Assembly (NCBI GenBank): GCA_965242745.1
Contig: CBDETG010000106.1
Span: 1-64,000 of the forward strand
DNA length: 64,000 nucleotides
Reading direction: 5' to 3'
Source of the DNA: JABAAI01 sp965242745
GTDB lineage: Bacteria > Spirochaetota > Leptospiria > Leptospirales > Leptonemataceae
Position 1 is the first letter of the stretch. Each line of letters begins with the position of its first letter. The position numbers and the translations under genes were made by a program. Positions 1 to 8,512 of the stretch are shown one piece after another. The notes below the pieces were generated by a model that saw only the letters and a program-made list of their open reading frames with translations, did not search any database and was not told the origin of the DNA.

Positions 1-10
1 CGCAACTCTT

Positions 11-1183
11 ATGCAGCTTCAGCACATTCGTATTCATGCTAAGGCTCTCAAGAAAAATCTGCAGTTTTTACGCGCCTTGGCGCCGCAGAGCCGTTTTATG
101 GCTGTTGTGAAAGCCAACGCTTATGGCCATGGTCTGAATGCAATCGTTGCTCTGCTCAAAGGGGAAGTAGACTTCTTTGGCGTAAACAGCGTGGCAGAAG
201 CCATAGCCCTGCGCCGCATTGACAGCATGACTCCTTTGCTCGTAATGGGAGGCAATGGTCTGGAGCTAGACGAGCTCCCTCAAGCGCAGGAGGCTTTGGG
301 TGATGCAGACAAACTGCATTTTGTTTTGTCCGACAAAGAAAGTCTTAGAGCCTTCCTCAAAGAGAGTCCTCGCCCCTATCGCTTCCATCTCAAGCTAGAT
401 ACTGGTCTTGGAAGACTGGGCTTCCTGCCGCATGAATTGGGAGACTGTATGGATTGGCTTAGCAGCAAACCAGAAGGCGCTTTAAGATGGGCCGGCCTCA
501 TGAGTCATTTTGCTAACGTAGAAGACGTATTGGAACAGAATTATGCCCAAAAGCAGCTCAAATGTTTTCTTAAGCTCAGCAAAACGGTAGCTCATTCCAC
601 TTATCGCAGGCTTTTGTTTCATAGCGCTGCAAGTTCTGCAAGTATGCTCTTGCCAGCGTCACGCCTGAGTATGATCCGCATAGGTATTTCCTTATATGGA
701 TTGTGGCCATCAGAAAAGGTGCGCCTTGCTTTCCTCAAAGGCAACACGAATATAGAGGCAGAGCCGCTCCACCCTGTACTCTCATGGCACAGCGCTATCG
801 CCCATACTAAGGAATTAGCCTTAGGCTCCTATGTTGGATATGGCTGCAGCTTTCAGGCCCCTAAGGCTATGCGTATAGCTGTTGTGCCTGTAGGCTATTA
901 TGAAGGCTACGATCGCTTATTTTCTCATCAGAGTTATGTCTTGGTCCATGGCCAAAGAGCGCCCGTGCTTGGAAGAGTCAGCATGAACATGATCTGTATT
1001 GATATCAGCTCTATACCCCAAGCGCGCCGAGGAGATGAGCTTAGCTTATTAGGTGAAGAGAAGGGAGCAGATACAATAGAAAGCGTCAGCGCAGATGATC
1101 TTGCAAAGCTTGCGTCTACCATCAATTATGAGTTTGTATGCCGTATTCACCCCGCTATCCCGCGCATAGTAGTACAAGACTAG
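11..1183 (+). CDS. alr: Alanine racemase
   Basis: PLP-dependent enzyme that interconverts L- and D-alanine in the cytoplasm and supplies D-alanine for peptidoglycan. The N-terminal barrel carries the PLP-lysine motif AVVKANAYGHG near residue 31. The C-terminal domain has the second-base region (GSYVGYG near residue 273) and the conserved VSMNMICIDIS stretch. At 390 residues it is slightly longer than the usual 360-380. The ATG at 11 is near the window edge with no clear ribosome binding site in the ten bases available, so a slightly earlier start cannot be excluded. Its product feeds D-Ala-D-Ala ligase, encoded far away at 38.1 kb. Family assignment is secure from the motifs. Confidence 0.95.
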   Translation: MQLQHIRIHAKALKKNLQFLRALAPQSRFMAVVKANAYGHGLNAIVALLKGEVDFFGVNSVAEAIALRRIDSMTPLLVMGGNGLELDELPQAQEALGDADKLHFVLSDKESLRAFLKESPRPYRFHLKLDTGLGRLGFLPHELGDCMDWLSSKPEGALRWAGLMSHFANVEDVLEQNYAQKQLKCFLKLSKTVAHSTYRRLLFHSAASSASMLLPASRLSMIRIGISLYGLWPSEKVRLAFLKGNTNIEAEPLHPVLSWHSAIAHTKELALGSYVGYGCSFQAPKAMRIAVVPVGYYEGYDRLFSHQSYVLVHGQRAPVLGRVSMNMICIDISSIPQARRGDELSLLGEEKGADTIESVSADDLAKLASTINYEFVCRIHPAIPRIVVQD

Positions 1184-1264
1184 CAGCGCAAGACTGATCC
1201 CATCTCCCTTTCCATAATACGTGTTAGGCTGCACTCCCGCGCTGCAAGCCCAAGGCGCTTCTGG

Positions 1265-1807
1265 ATGGACTTAGCAATATCAGACAGGCATTATGCGCTG
1301 GGGCAGGCTGGCAATATGGCATATAAATTCCAAGTTCACAAAGAAAGCATCAAACGTAGATTCTCAGTCTACATTGTTATCGCAAAAAATAAAGAGCAAA
1401 CAAAGCTTTATGCCGGCAAAACTGGTGATAATAGAGCTGGATGCAATCCTGTAATCTTGCGCTGCGGCAATCATTTCTCGTATAATAAAATACATAGCCA
1501 GGTTAGAAATCATCTCAGTAATCATGAGCAATGGGAACATACATATATTTTTGTCACTTTGATGAATACATGGAAGACAGCAAAATAAGACAAAAAATTG
1601 ATAGAATCAATGAAATAGAAAGATGGCTCAATCAAGAGGCGCAAAAAAACGTTACTAATTGCACATTGATTAACCCATATTCTAAGTAGAGGTCTTTCTG
1701 CGCAGAAAGGCAAAAAAAGAGCAAAGCTAAGAACTTGCAAAGATAAAAGGAAAATAAAAGCGATTATGAAAGAGTTGCAAGATGAGCTCAGAAGAGCTAA
1801 GTTATAG
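1265..1807 (+). pseudogene. Frameshifted GIY-YIG-like small nuclease remnant
   Basis: The first 95 codons contain a VYIVIAK segment followed by KLYAGKTGDN, resembling the GIY and YIG strands of GIY-YIG nucleases, then GNHFSYNKIHSQ. The frame runs into a stop at 1588. Shifting frame at the T5 run (1548-1552) restores a hydrophilic tail starting HFDEYMEDSKIRQ and ending at 1689. A third frame then stays open to 1807 (GLSAQKGKKRAK, basic, helical). Two indels therefore interrupt what looks like one gene of about 180 codons. The GIY-YIG assignment is by resemblance only; the catalytic Arg and Glu are not certain. It sits in an accessory island with other nuclease-type genes. Confidence 0.4.
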
Positions 1808-1888
1808 ATACTGTTGAAGCAGTCCTTAAAATTCACAAGCCCATGCGTGCATTCTGGCGCTGAAGGCTGGGGACGCTGTCAATATGCT

Positions 1889-2083
1889 ATGAGTATATTC
1901 AATAGTGAACAGAAAAAGAGCAATGCTAAATTGTCGTACGACATGATAAAGATCATCATCGCTGTTTTGATATTGTCACCTATTGCCAGACAAGAATATG
2001 ATCTATTATTTATCTTGACAGGAGTAATTGCATGCGTTCTGCTGTGGTTTATGGCATATCGTTTTGAAAGGGGGCTGAAATGA
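1889..2083 (+). CDS. Small two-helix membrane protein, unknown
   Basis: A 64-residue ORF beginning MSIFNSEQKK, with hydrophobic segments around IIIAVLILSPIA and LLFILTGVIACVLLWFMAY and a basic C-terminus (RFERGLK). An in-frame upstream ATG at 1814 exists, but the residues between the two are not protein-like, so the internal start is preferred; its ribosome binding site is weak. The stop overlaps the ATG of the next small ORF (ATGA), implying translational coupling. Family not recognised. A toxin, phage-type or nuclease-associated membrane peptide is possible but unsupported. Confidence 0.4.
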   Translation: MSIFNSEQKKSNAKLSYDMIKIIIAVLILSPIARQEYDLLFILTGVIACVLLWFMAYRFERGLK

Positions 2084-2187
2084 GTAGCATTCCATTTTTT
2101 TTTCTGATGGCTTTTGCGGTTATTATGATGTTCCTACTATGGCTGGATAGCCAAAGTAGTAAAAAGCAAACAAAGAAAAGCAGATAG
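2080..2187 (+). CDS. 35-residue membrane peptide, unknown
   Basis: Starts by a 4-base ATGA overlap with the preceding small membrane ORF and has a strong purine-rich ribosome binding site (AAAGGGGG) just upstream. The peptide is MSSIPFFFLMAFAVIMMF followed by LLWLDSQ and a basic tail (SSKKQTKKSR), that is one transmembrane helix and a cytosolic positive tail. The strong binding site, overlap and clean hydrophobic/basic layout argue that it is translated. No function can be assigned. Confidence 0.45.
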   Translation: MSSIPFFFLMAFAVIMMFLLWLDSQSSKKQTKKSR

Positions 2188-2275
2188 ACTATAGACGCGC
2201 CTGGCAAGCACAAACACAGCCACAAGTAACAGCGCAGAACGCATCGAGCGCTCTGCCTGAGGACACCTTTATCCC

Positions 2276-2307
2276 AATGCTGCTCTCTACCCAGAGACAG
2301 CAGCATT
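2276..2307. other. Hairpin in the 2188-2477 intergenic stretch
   Basis: AATGCTGCT at 2276-2284 and AGCAGCATT at 2299-2307 form a 9-bp stem with a 14-nt loop. No T run follows, so it is a weak terminator candidate for the small-protein pair. The rest of 2188-2477 holds the direct repeat at 2335-2393 and the ribosome binding site AAGGAG at 2462-2467 for the next gene. Confidence 0.3.
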
Positions 2308-2334
2308 GAGATAAGCAAGCTAAAATTACAAAAT

Positions 2335-2393
2335 CCCCCGCATCCCCGGCAGCAACTTCCTTTATTGCTGGAGGCAGGCCATCAGCGCTTCTA
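2335..2393. repeat. Direct repeat R1 flanking the DUF262 gene
   Basis: About 60 bp shared, with small gaps, with 4352-4415 on the other side of the DUF262 gene: CCCCGCATCCCC, then TTTATTGCTGGAG, then GGCCATCAGCGCTTCTAT. Read on the minus strand the conserved end encodes IEALMACLQQ-stop, matching the mini-reading frame IEALMARLQQ-stop in the other copy. Both therefore look like remnants of one coding 3' end. The arrangement suggests the DUF262 gene was inserted between two copies. Confidence 0.6.
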
Positions 2394-2477
2394 TTTTTTG
2401 CTTTGCGTTTTGTACAGGCCGGGGCAAGGTGGCGCTAAGGGGACGCAAAGTACTTAAGAACAAGGAGTTTATTTCAA

Positions 2478-4350
2478 ATGGTGAAGGCGGATTTAAGCGT
2501 ATCAAAAAAGACAGTATCAGAATTGCTGAAGCAAACGAGCAATGGTAGGAAGTTTATTATTCCTGATTACCAAAGGCCCTATGCCTGGAATGAGGAAAAA
2601 TGCAGTATTCTTTGGGAGGATTTGGTGAATTTTTATGAGAATATGAACAGTGATGAAGAAGATAGGAGTAATGATAAAAAAGAATATTTTTTAGGTACGA
2701 TAGTCACCTGCAAACCTGAAGAGGGAGGAGGCAATATCGAAATCATTGATGGGCAGCAAAGGATCACTTCGCTCTTCTTGCTGCTACGGGCCTTTTACAA
2801 ACACCTTGAAGGAATGCCTGAAGATAATGCTGTTCTCGGGCTAAAAAGACAAATTGAGCCATGTCTATGGGATATTGACGAAGTAACGCAAGAGGTTGAA
2901 GACAAAAGCAAGCTGCATATTCATTCCGAAGTGATAACTGAGCAAGCTCACAAGACTTTAGAGACTCTCTTAGAAAAGGGTGAGCTTGATGATAAAAAAA
3001 CAAAGAAATCTCAATACTATGAAAAGGGTGAGCTTGATGATAAAAAAACAAAAAAATCTCAATACTATCAGAATTATGAGTTTTTTCTAGAGCAATGCCA
3101 AGAATATGCTAAAGAAAAAACAATGCTATGGAAGAAGCTTGTTGTTACAATCTTAAACAACTGTATTATATTTCCCATCGATTGCGATAGTTTAGATACG
3201 GGATTAGATATTTTTTCTACTTTAAACGATAGGGGGCTGCCCTTATCCGATTCGGATATTTTTAAGGCGCAAATCTATAGGCATAAATCTACAGAAAAAG
3301 AAAGAAAAGAATTTATTAAAGATTGGAAAGAGCTTGCAGAAAAAAGTAAAGATGCTCATATTGAGATAAATGACTTATTTAAATATTATACCCATGTTTT
3401 AAGAGCAAAAGGCAGCTATGTACGTAAAGAAATTGGTCTACGGAGTTTTTATAGTCAGGAAAACTACGCAAAATTGACAAAAGACAGCCCTAAGCTTATG
3501 GCGGATTTATTCGCTTTAGGTGAATTCTGGTCTGCTTTCTATCACGGGGAAAAAGAAATTGCAGTCGAAGGCAAGCCTGTGATCAATGAGGAAGCTCAGC
3601 AATACCTGGACTGCTTAGCGCATTATCCAAATGACTATTGGAAATATGTAACGAGCGTTTTTTTCATGCAGCGCCACAGCAAGGAAGACTTTGCAAGCGC
3701 ATTTCCTAAGTTTCTTAAAAAGCTCACGGCCTTTCTCTTTATCAAATTCATACAAAATCCCACCGTAAACGCAATAAAAGACGATATATCTAAGGCCTGC
3801 GTCCAAGTATATCATGATGCGCAGGGAAGCGAGAATCTTATTTTCGCAATCTGCTATATTGTCGCAAGCTGAGATAAGTGACTTTTCTGGTATAAGCAAT
3901 TTTAAGAAAGAGAAGATACACGATACCCCACCACGATTAACCAAGGCTCTGCTATTGCTCCATGCCTATCTACATGAAGACCAGAAAGGTACATTGGGAG
4001 TGCCGGCGGACAAGATCCAGATTGAGCATATTCTTCCTAAAAAGTGGGATCCTGCGTACGGCTGCGGCTGGGATAAAAAAGACGCCGAAGCTTATCGGGA
4101 GAGATTGGGTAACAAAGTAGTCATCGAAAAACCAGTCAATATTCGTGCGCTCAATCATAATTTCAAAACAAAAAAAGAAATATATAAAGACCCGAAAAAA
4201 GGATCAAAAATAGCGGCCGTTCTGGAATTAAGTAATTACAAAAAAGATGACTGGACAAAAGAAGACATAGAAGAGCGGGAAGAGAAGCTAGTTTCCGAAG
4301 TGTATCAATTTTTTCACGAGCAACTCCCAAATAAACTGGGAAGCCCATAG
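2478..4350 (+). pseudogene. GmrSD/DUF262-DUF1524 type IV restriction-like gene, frameshifted
   Basis: Single gene read in two frames. Part one (2478-3872) has the DUF262 signature: PDYQRPYAWNEEK near residue 30, EYFLGTIV, and IIDGQQRITSLF (the DGQQR nucleotide-binding motif). Part two, in another frame and open from about 3814 to 4350, carries the DUF1524 HNH-type motif IEHILPKKW and a helical tail. A one-base indel between about 3835 and 3872 separates them. Proteins of this architecture (GmrSD, SspE-like) are nucleases that restrict modified phage DNA. The start has a good AAGGAG site ten bases upstream. A 48-bp in-frame duplication lies inside. The frameshift would remove the nuclease domain unless it is a sequencing error. 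Flanking direct repeats suggest acquisition as a cassette. Confidence 0.8.
2973..3068 (+). repeat. 48-bp tandem duplication inside the DUF262 gene
   Basis: Two adjacent 48-bp copies (2973-3020 and 3021-3068) differ at one base and encode EKGELDDKKTKKSQYY twice. The length is a multiple of three, so the frame is kept. It lies in the variable region between the nucleotide-binding and nuclease domains. A recent slippage or unequal-crossover duplication is the simple reading. Confidence 0.9.
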
Positions 4351-4351
4351 C

Positions 4352-4415
4352 CCCGCATCCCCTGTGCCAGCGGCGGCAAGCTTCTTTATTGCTGGAGACG
4401 GGCCATCAGCGCTTC
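4352..4415. repeat. Direct repeat R2, partner of 2335-2393
   Basis: Begins two bases after the DUF262 stop codon and shares CCCCGCATCCCC, TTTATTGCTGGAG and GGCCATCAGCGCTTCTAT with the copy upstream of that gene. Its right part belongs to the 386-bp direct duplication described at 4389-5270. On the minus strand it carries the short frame MQKRIEALMARLQQ-stop, placed just after the coiled-coil gene's stop. Confidence 0.6.
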
Positions 4416-4433
4416 TATGCGTTTTTGCATAGC

Positions 4434-4751
4434 TTATTTTTTCGTTTGTAAAAGCAGTTGGTCTAATTTCTTATTGATTTCTTGTTCTCTTTCTATGTTT
4501 CTTTTTTCTACACGGTCGATACGGTTATTGATTTCTGCTTTTATTTCTTTTCGTGCTGCGTCTATTTTATTTGATAAGTACCATATGCCGCCAAATAAAG
4601 CGCCTGTTAAAATGCTGATAGCGATCCATTGTAAATTCACTGCTTTATCTTTTCGCTTCTCGAAATAGTCTAAAAGCTCAGTTGCTGTTTGCTTGGGGAT
4701 TTTTGCTTTTACAAGCCGGTCTACTAAATGCACTGTCTGTATTGCGCTCAT
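4434..4751 (-). CDS. Small coiled-coil membrane protein, copy 1
   Basis: 105 residues. An N-terminal helical part (TVHLVDRLVKAKIPKQTATE) is followed by one transmembrane helix (IAISILTGALFGGIWYL, about 43-60) and a long charged coiled coil (EIKAEINNRIDRVEKRNIER onwards, about 70-100). The layout resembles DUF1640-like coiled-coil membrane proteins, whose role is unclear. The start ATG follows TTAGGAAT on the minus strand. An identical copy lies 496 bp away. Function unknown; membrane anchoring of the coiled coil is inferred from the hydrophobic segment. Confidence 0.65.
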   Translation of the reverse strand: MSAIQTVHLVDRLVKAKIPKQTATELLDYFEKRKDKAVNLQWIAISILTGALFGGIWYLSNKIDAARKEIKAEINNRIDRVEKRNIEREQEINKKLDQLLLQTKK

Positions 4752-4784
4752 ATTCCTAAGTTACTCTTATAACAACGTATTTTT

Positions 4785-4884
4785 ATTATTAAAGCCTTTT
4801 ATTGTCAAGTCTTTTTATTGCCAAAGTCTTTTTTCTTATCAAGTCTTTTTATTGCCAAAGTCTTTTTATTGCTAAGTCTTTTTC
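4785..4884. repeat. Degenerate 16-25 bp tandem repeat
   Basis: The spacer between the two duplicated genes consists of about five degenerate repeats of AAGTCTTTTTATTGCC and variants. It is T-rich on the plus strand, and repeats of this kind are prone to slippage. It separates the two 386-bp copies and may mark how the duplication arose. Confidence 0.75.
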
Positions 4885-4929
4885 TTGCTGGAGACGGGCC
4901 ATCAGCGCTTCTATGCGTTTTTGCATAGC

Positions 4930-5247
4930 TTATTTTTTCGTTTGTAAAAGCAGTTGGTCTAATTTCTTATTGATTTCTTGTTCTCTTTCTATGTTTCTTT
5001 TTTCTACACGGTCGATACGGTTATTGATTTCTGCTTTTATTTCTTTTCGTGCTGCGTCTATTTTATTTGATAAGTACCATATGCCGCCAAATAAAGCGCC
5101 TGTTAAAATGCTGATAGCGATCCATTGTAAATTCACTGCTTTATCTTTTCGCTTCTCGAAATAGTCTAAAAGCTCAGTTGCTGTTTGCTTGGGGATTTTT
5201 GCTTTTACAAGCCGGTCTACTAAATGCACTGTCTGTATTGCGCTCAT
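4930..5247 (-). CDS. Small coiled-coil membrane protein, copy 2
   Basis: Its 105-residue protein is identical to that of the copy at 4434-4751: an N-terminal helical part, one transmembrane helix, then a charged coiled coil. It has the same upstream context (TTAGGAAT before the ATG) and the same downstream mini-frame. Divergence begins immediately upstream of the shared block, at 5271, so the two copies have different distal promoter regions. Perfect identity points to a very recent duplication or to an assembly artefact. Confidence 0.65.
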   Translation of the reverse strand: MSAIQTVHLVDRLVKAKIPKQTATELLDYFEKRKDKAVNLQWIAISILTGALFGGIWYLSNKIDAARKEIKAEINNRIDRVEKRNIEREQEINKKLDQLLLQTKK

Positions 5248-5474
5248 ATTCCTAAGTTACTCTTATAACAGTGAGAAAGCCTGCGCCAAAACAGGTTTTT
5301 GATAAAGGATACCTTGAGCCACAAGCAGCCTAGTGTGTAAAATGTCTGTAGGTCTTGCAAAAAATTTGTAAAAAGTACTTGTCACTGAAATAACAGGCAA
5401 GTAACTTTGTACTTAGCAAAGAGGCAATTGCTAAAATTGACTCAAAAGATCTGATGAAAAAGGAGTAGATTACA

Positions 5475-8435
5475 ATGATCAAGAAAACAAACAACATTCC
5501 AAAGGAGCGCTGTCACTTATCACCGCTTAGCTGCCTTGTTTATATAGGGCTTAGCGGTCTCCTGCTTTTTTCTGCTTCTTGCAGCAACGCAAGCACAAGC
5601 TGGTTTAACGAATTGTTTAGTACTGGCAAAGAAGAAGAGGAATTATTCGGAGAAGTGGAGTTCGAATATAGAAGCATCCAGCTGATACATAAAGGCTCGC
5701 TGCAGGTGCCGGAAGGAGAGGAGTTGCAGCTCACATTTCAATTACCAAAGCCCGCCGTAAAAAGCATGGAGTACCCCCTTGCAATTACGGGCGATGCGGA
5801 GGAAGGCGTAGATTATAGGATCTCGCAAAAATTCGTGGCCATAGCCCAAGGCTCGCAGGAAAGCAGGCTGACACTTTCTACGATGTGGAACAGAGACAAG
5901 AAAGAAAACGTCTCTCTAAAGATCGCTTTTGCAAGCGAAGTGCAAATGGAGCACGAAGAAAAAAAATTCACATACCAAATGTCTATTCCGCACGTATTCA
6001 TTGAGATTGTAAATAAGGCAGACGTGATCGTAGAATATGCGGCTACTCCCGGTACTGCGCTGGCTGCAGGCAACGCTATGACCTTTCATTTCCAAAGCAG
6101 GGAGCCGGTAGTAGAAGACCTGGAGATCACATACGGCATTGAAGGCAGCGGCTCAGAGCCGGCTGATGAAGATGACTATAGCAGCGCATCGGTAATAGAA
6201 AGCCCTACCCCTATCAGAACGCTTTCTGTCCCAGCAGACAGCTTCAAAATCATAGAGGGCCAGAACACGGCGCGGCTGGTGCTCCATACAAAGGATGACG
6301 AAGACTTCAGGCATGAGGGAGCTCTTGCGACTTTCACAATTCATACGCCGGGCTATACCTTCAGCAGGTCTGCAGGCTTTACCCAGGAAGGCGATGACCC
6401 GCCTCGCCCAGCAGATCGTCCGGTGGCGGAATTCCCCATATCTATCATAAACACCCATTTCCCCACAATCTCCATCAGCCCCGGCAGCCACGCTGAAAGT
6501 TCATGATACGCATAGAGCCCTCATATCTATACATCTCAACTATAAGCCTAAGAAGCCCCTATACATACCCCACAAACTCTCAAGCGCCCACTCAGATCCC
6601 AGCCATAGCTATTATTGGATGCAGCCTGGCGGCTTAGTTTTCAAAGCAGGCGAAGACGTATTAGAAAAGGAAATCATATTTCGCGGCGCATATGGGCTGG
6701 ATGAGTCAGAGCATTCCGTAAAGCTCAGCCTTAGCAAGCCTGAGGGCCATGATGACCATGTCTTGAGCGAAGATTCCGTGACCGTGACCTTTGCCAAGGC
6801 TCCGCCGCCGACGCTAAAGACAAAGACAGTGGCGCTCATGCCCATGATTGAGGTGTCGCGAAACCTCACTTGGGGCCTTTCTACCGTGAACGTGGGCAGG
6901 TTTAAGGAGAATCAGACTTACGGATACAGCATGCCTAACTTTCGCTATCCCGCAAGAGTTGACTTCGATAATCCGCACAATGACGAATTCACCGTTCGCG
7001 TTATCGAGGGCAAGGAGAAGCAGAATCCCGCATGCCTTTATCCGGGAAAGCCGGGGGCCTTTATAGAGGATTTAAAGTGTATTCCCGGCAAGATCACCTA
7101 CCTTGTGCGCAAGTATCAACAAGACCTGGCCTTCCCTCACCGCGCAATCAGGCCGTATTTTGTATCTGATACTGATAAGGACCCGGGGGAAAGGCTCAAG
7201 ATGTACACGCAGGATTATGAACCTGTGACCTTGACGCTGGAGATTAAAAACCTGCGTACTGGAACAAAGAGTCATGAAAGCCTGACTATCACGGGGGCTG
7301 ATCCTGAGCGCCGTAAAAAATGCCATAGAGATCATCCTAAAAAAAATGCGGCCCGCTATACATGCCTCTACAAGCAGGGCATCCCCTCCCCGGGCGTAGA
7401 TGACAGTGATATTTCCACTTTGCGCAGCAACCTGCCGCTCCTTACGCAAAAAAAAGCAAATTACGATCTCGTCTTCAGAGAGGAATTCAACAATAGTGAC
7501 ATAGAGGAATTAGGCAAGCGATGGGACGGCTATCTGGCGGGCGCCATTTGTTCCAAAGTGGAAGGCGGCTATTACAAGTACAGCAAGAAGACCCCCTGTA
7601 AAACGCTTTCTGGGGACAAGATAGACTCAGGCCTTACTACGCGGGGCAAGTTTGAGTTCCGGTATGGTTATTTTGAAGTCAAATACCAGATAGCGGTTCC
7701 GAAGATAGGGAAGAAGACAGCCAATGTGTACACGAACTTGAGTTTCTTCCTGCAGGGTCCGCTGGCCTACTATGGGCACCCGCACTGGGTAGAACATGGG
7801 ATAGACATAGACTCTTATGAAGAATCCTCTAAGTACATGGGTTATGAAATAGATTTATACGAGTATGTGGCAAAGGACCGCACTTCCTATTCGCATAAGT
7901 ATCTCCTTGTTCCGGGCATATACTATAATCCAGATAAAAGCCCTAAGTTTATCCCCTACAGAGTAAATCGTATTACTACGTATACGGCAAAGCCTGGCAC
8001 AGACTTAGAAATTATCACTATCAGGCATGGGCTGGAATGGACCCCTGAGGGATACAGAGAATTTACAGACGGCTATAGCACTGCATGCGGGTGAGAAAAA
8101 AAGGCTTCCGCCTCCCTACAGAAGGGGAATATAAAAAATTACAGCTCTACAAGCTCACGAAAGAGAGGGAGAACAAATACAAACGCAGCGGCGACCCCTA
8201 TAATAAAACAGGATATACGCTTTTTACTTACAAGTATCCTAAGCGCAAACCGGATGGCATGCTCCTGCAGCGAGCAATCTCACATAAGCATCAGCACATT
8301 GTGATAGGCGCCACTACGCATGGCGGCCCTATCCCTGCAGCCAACAACTCGCGTGAGTATCAGGTGTGGATTGATTATATCCGCGTATTCCAGCCAAGGG
8401 ATAAGTATGCAGAATTTACGCCCGTATACCAATAG
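5475..8435 (+). pseudogene. GH16-family glycoside hydrolase lipoprotein, broken by two frameshifts
   Basis: Three frames form one gene of about 985 codons. Part one (5475-6506) starts after a good AAGGAG and has a lipoprotein signal (GLLLFSASC, Cys near residue 36) and Calx-beta/cadherin-like sandwich segments. A one-base shift near 6489-6506 leads into an open frame from 6490 to 8094. That frame has another sandwich segment and the GH16 catalytic domain: YDLVFREEFN, KFEFRYGYFEVKYQI, and the active-site motif EIDLYE, which fits ExDxxE. A second shift near 8085-8094 leads to the GH16 end WIDYIRVFQPRDKY and the stop at 8435. Family enzymes cleave beta-1,3/1,4-glucans or galactans outside the cell. 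All catalytic parts survive, so sequencing error or recent inactivation are both possible. Confidence 0.82.
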
Positions 8436-8512
8436 CTGCCAAGGCCTCTGCGCTGCCTGCAGAGGGAGCTGCCACTCTCCCATATAGGGCGATAGAAAAC
8501 TAAGCTATGGAA

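Larger units (their letters stand above)
4389..5270. repeat. 386-bp direct duplication (4389-4774 and 4885-5270)
   Basis: The two blocks are identical as far as can be read, offset by exactly 496 bp. Each contains a complete coiled-coil gene plus about 45 bp downstream and 23 bp upstream. The boundaries are sharp: TTATAACA is followed by ACGTAT in the first copy and by GTGAGA in the second. Positions 5271-5474 hold no gene, only the leader of the GH16 gene with its AAAAAGGAG ribosome binding site near 5457-5465. Confidence 0.9.
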
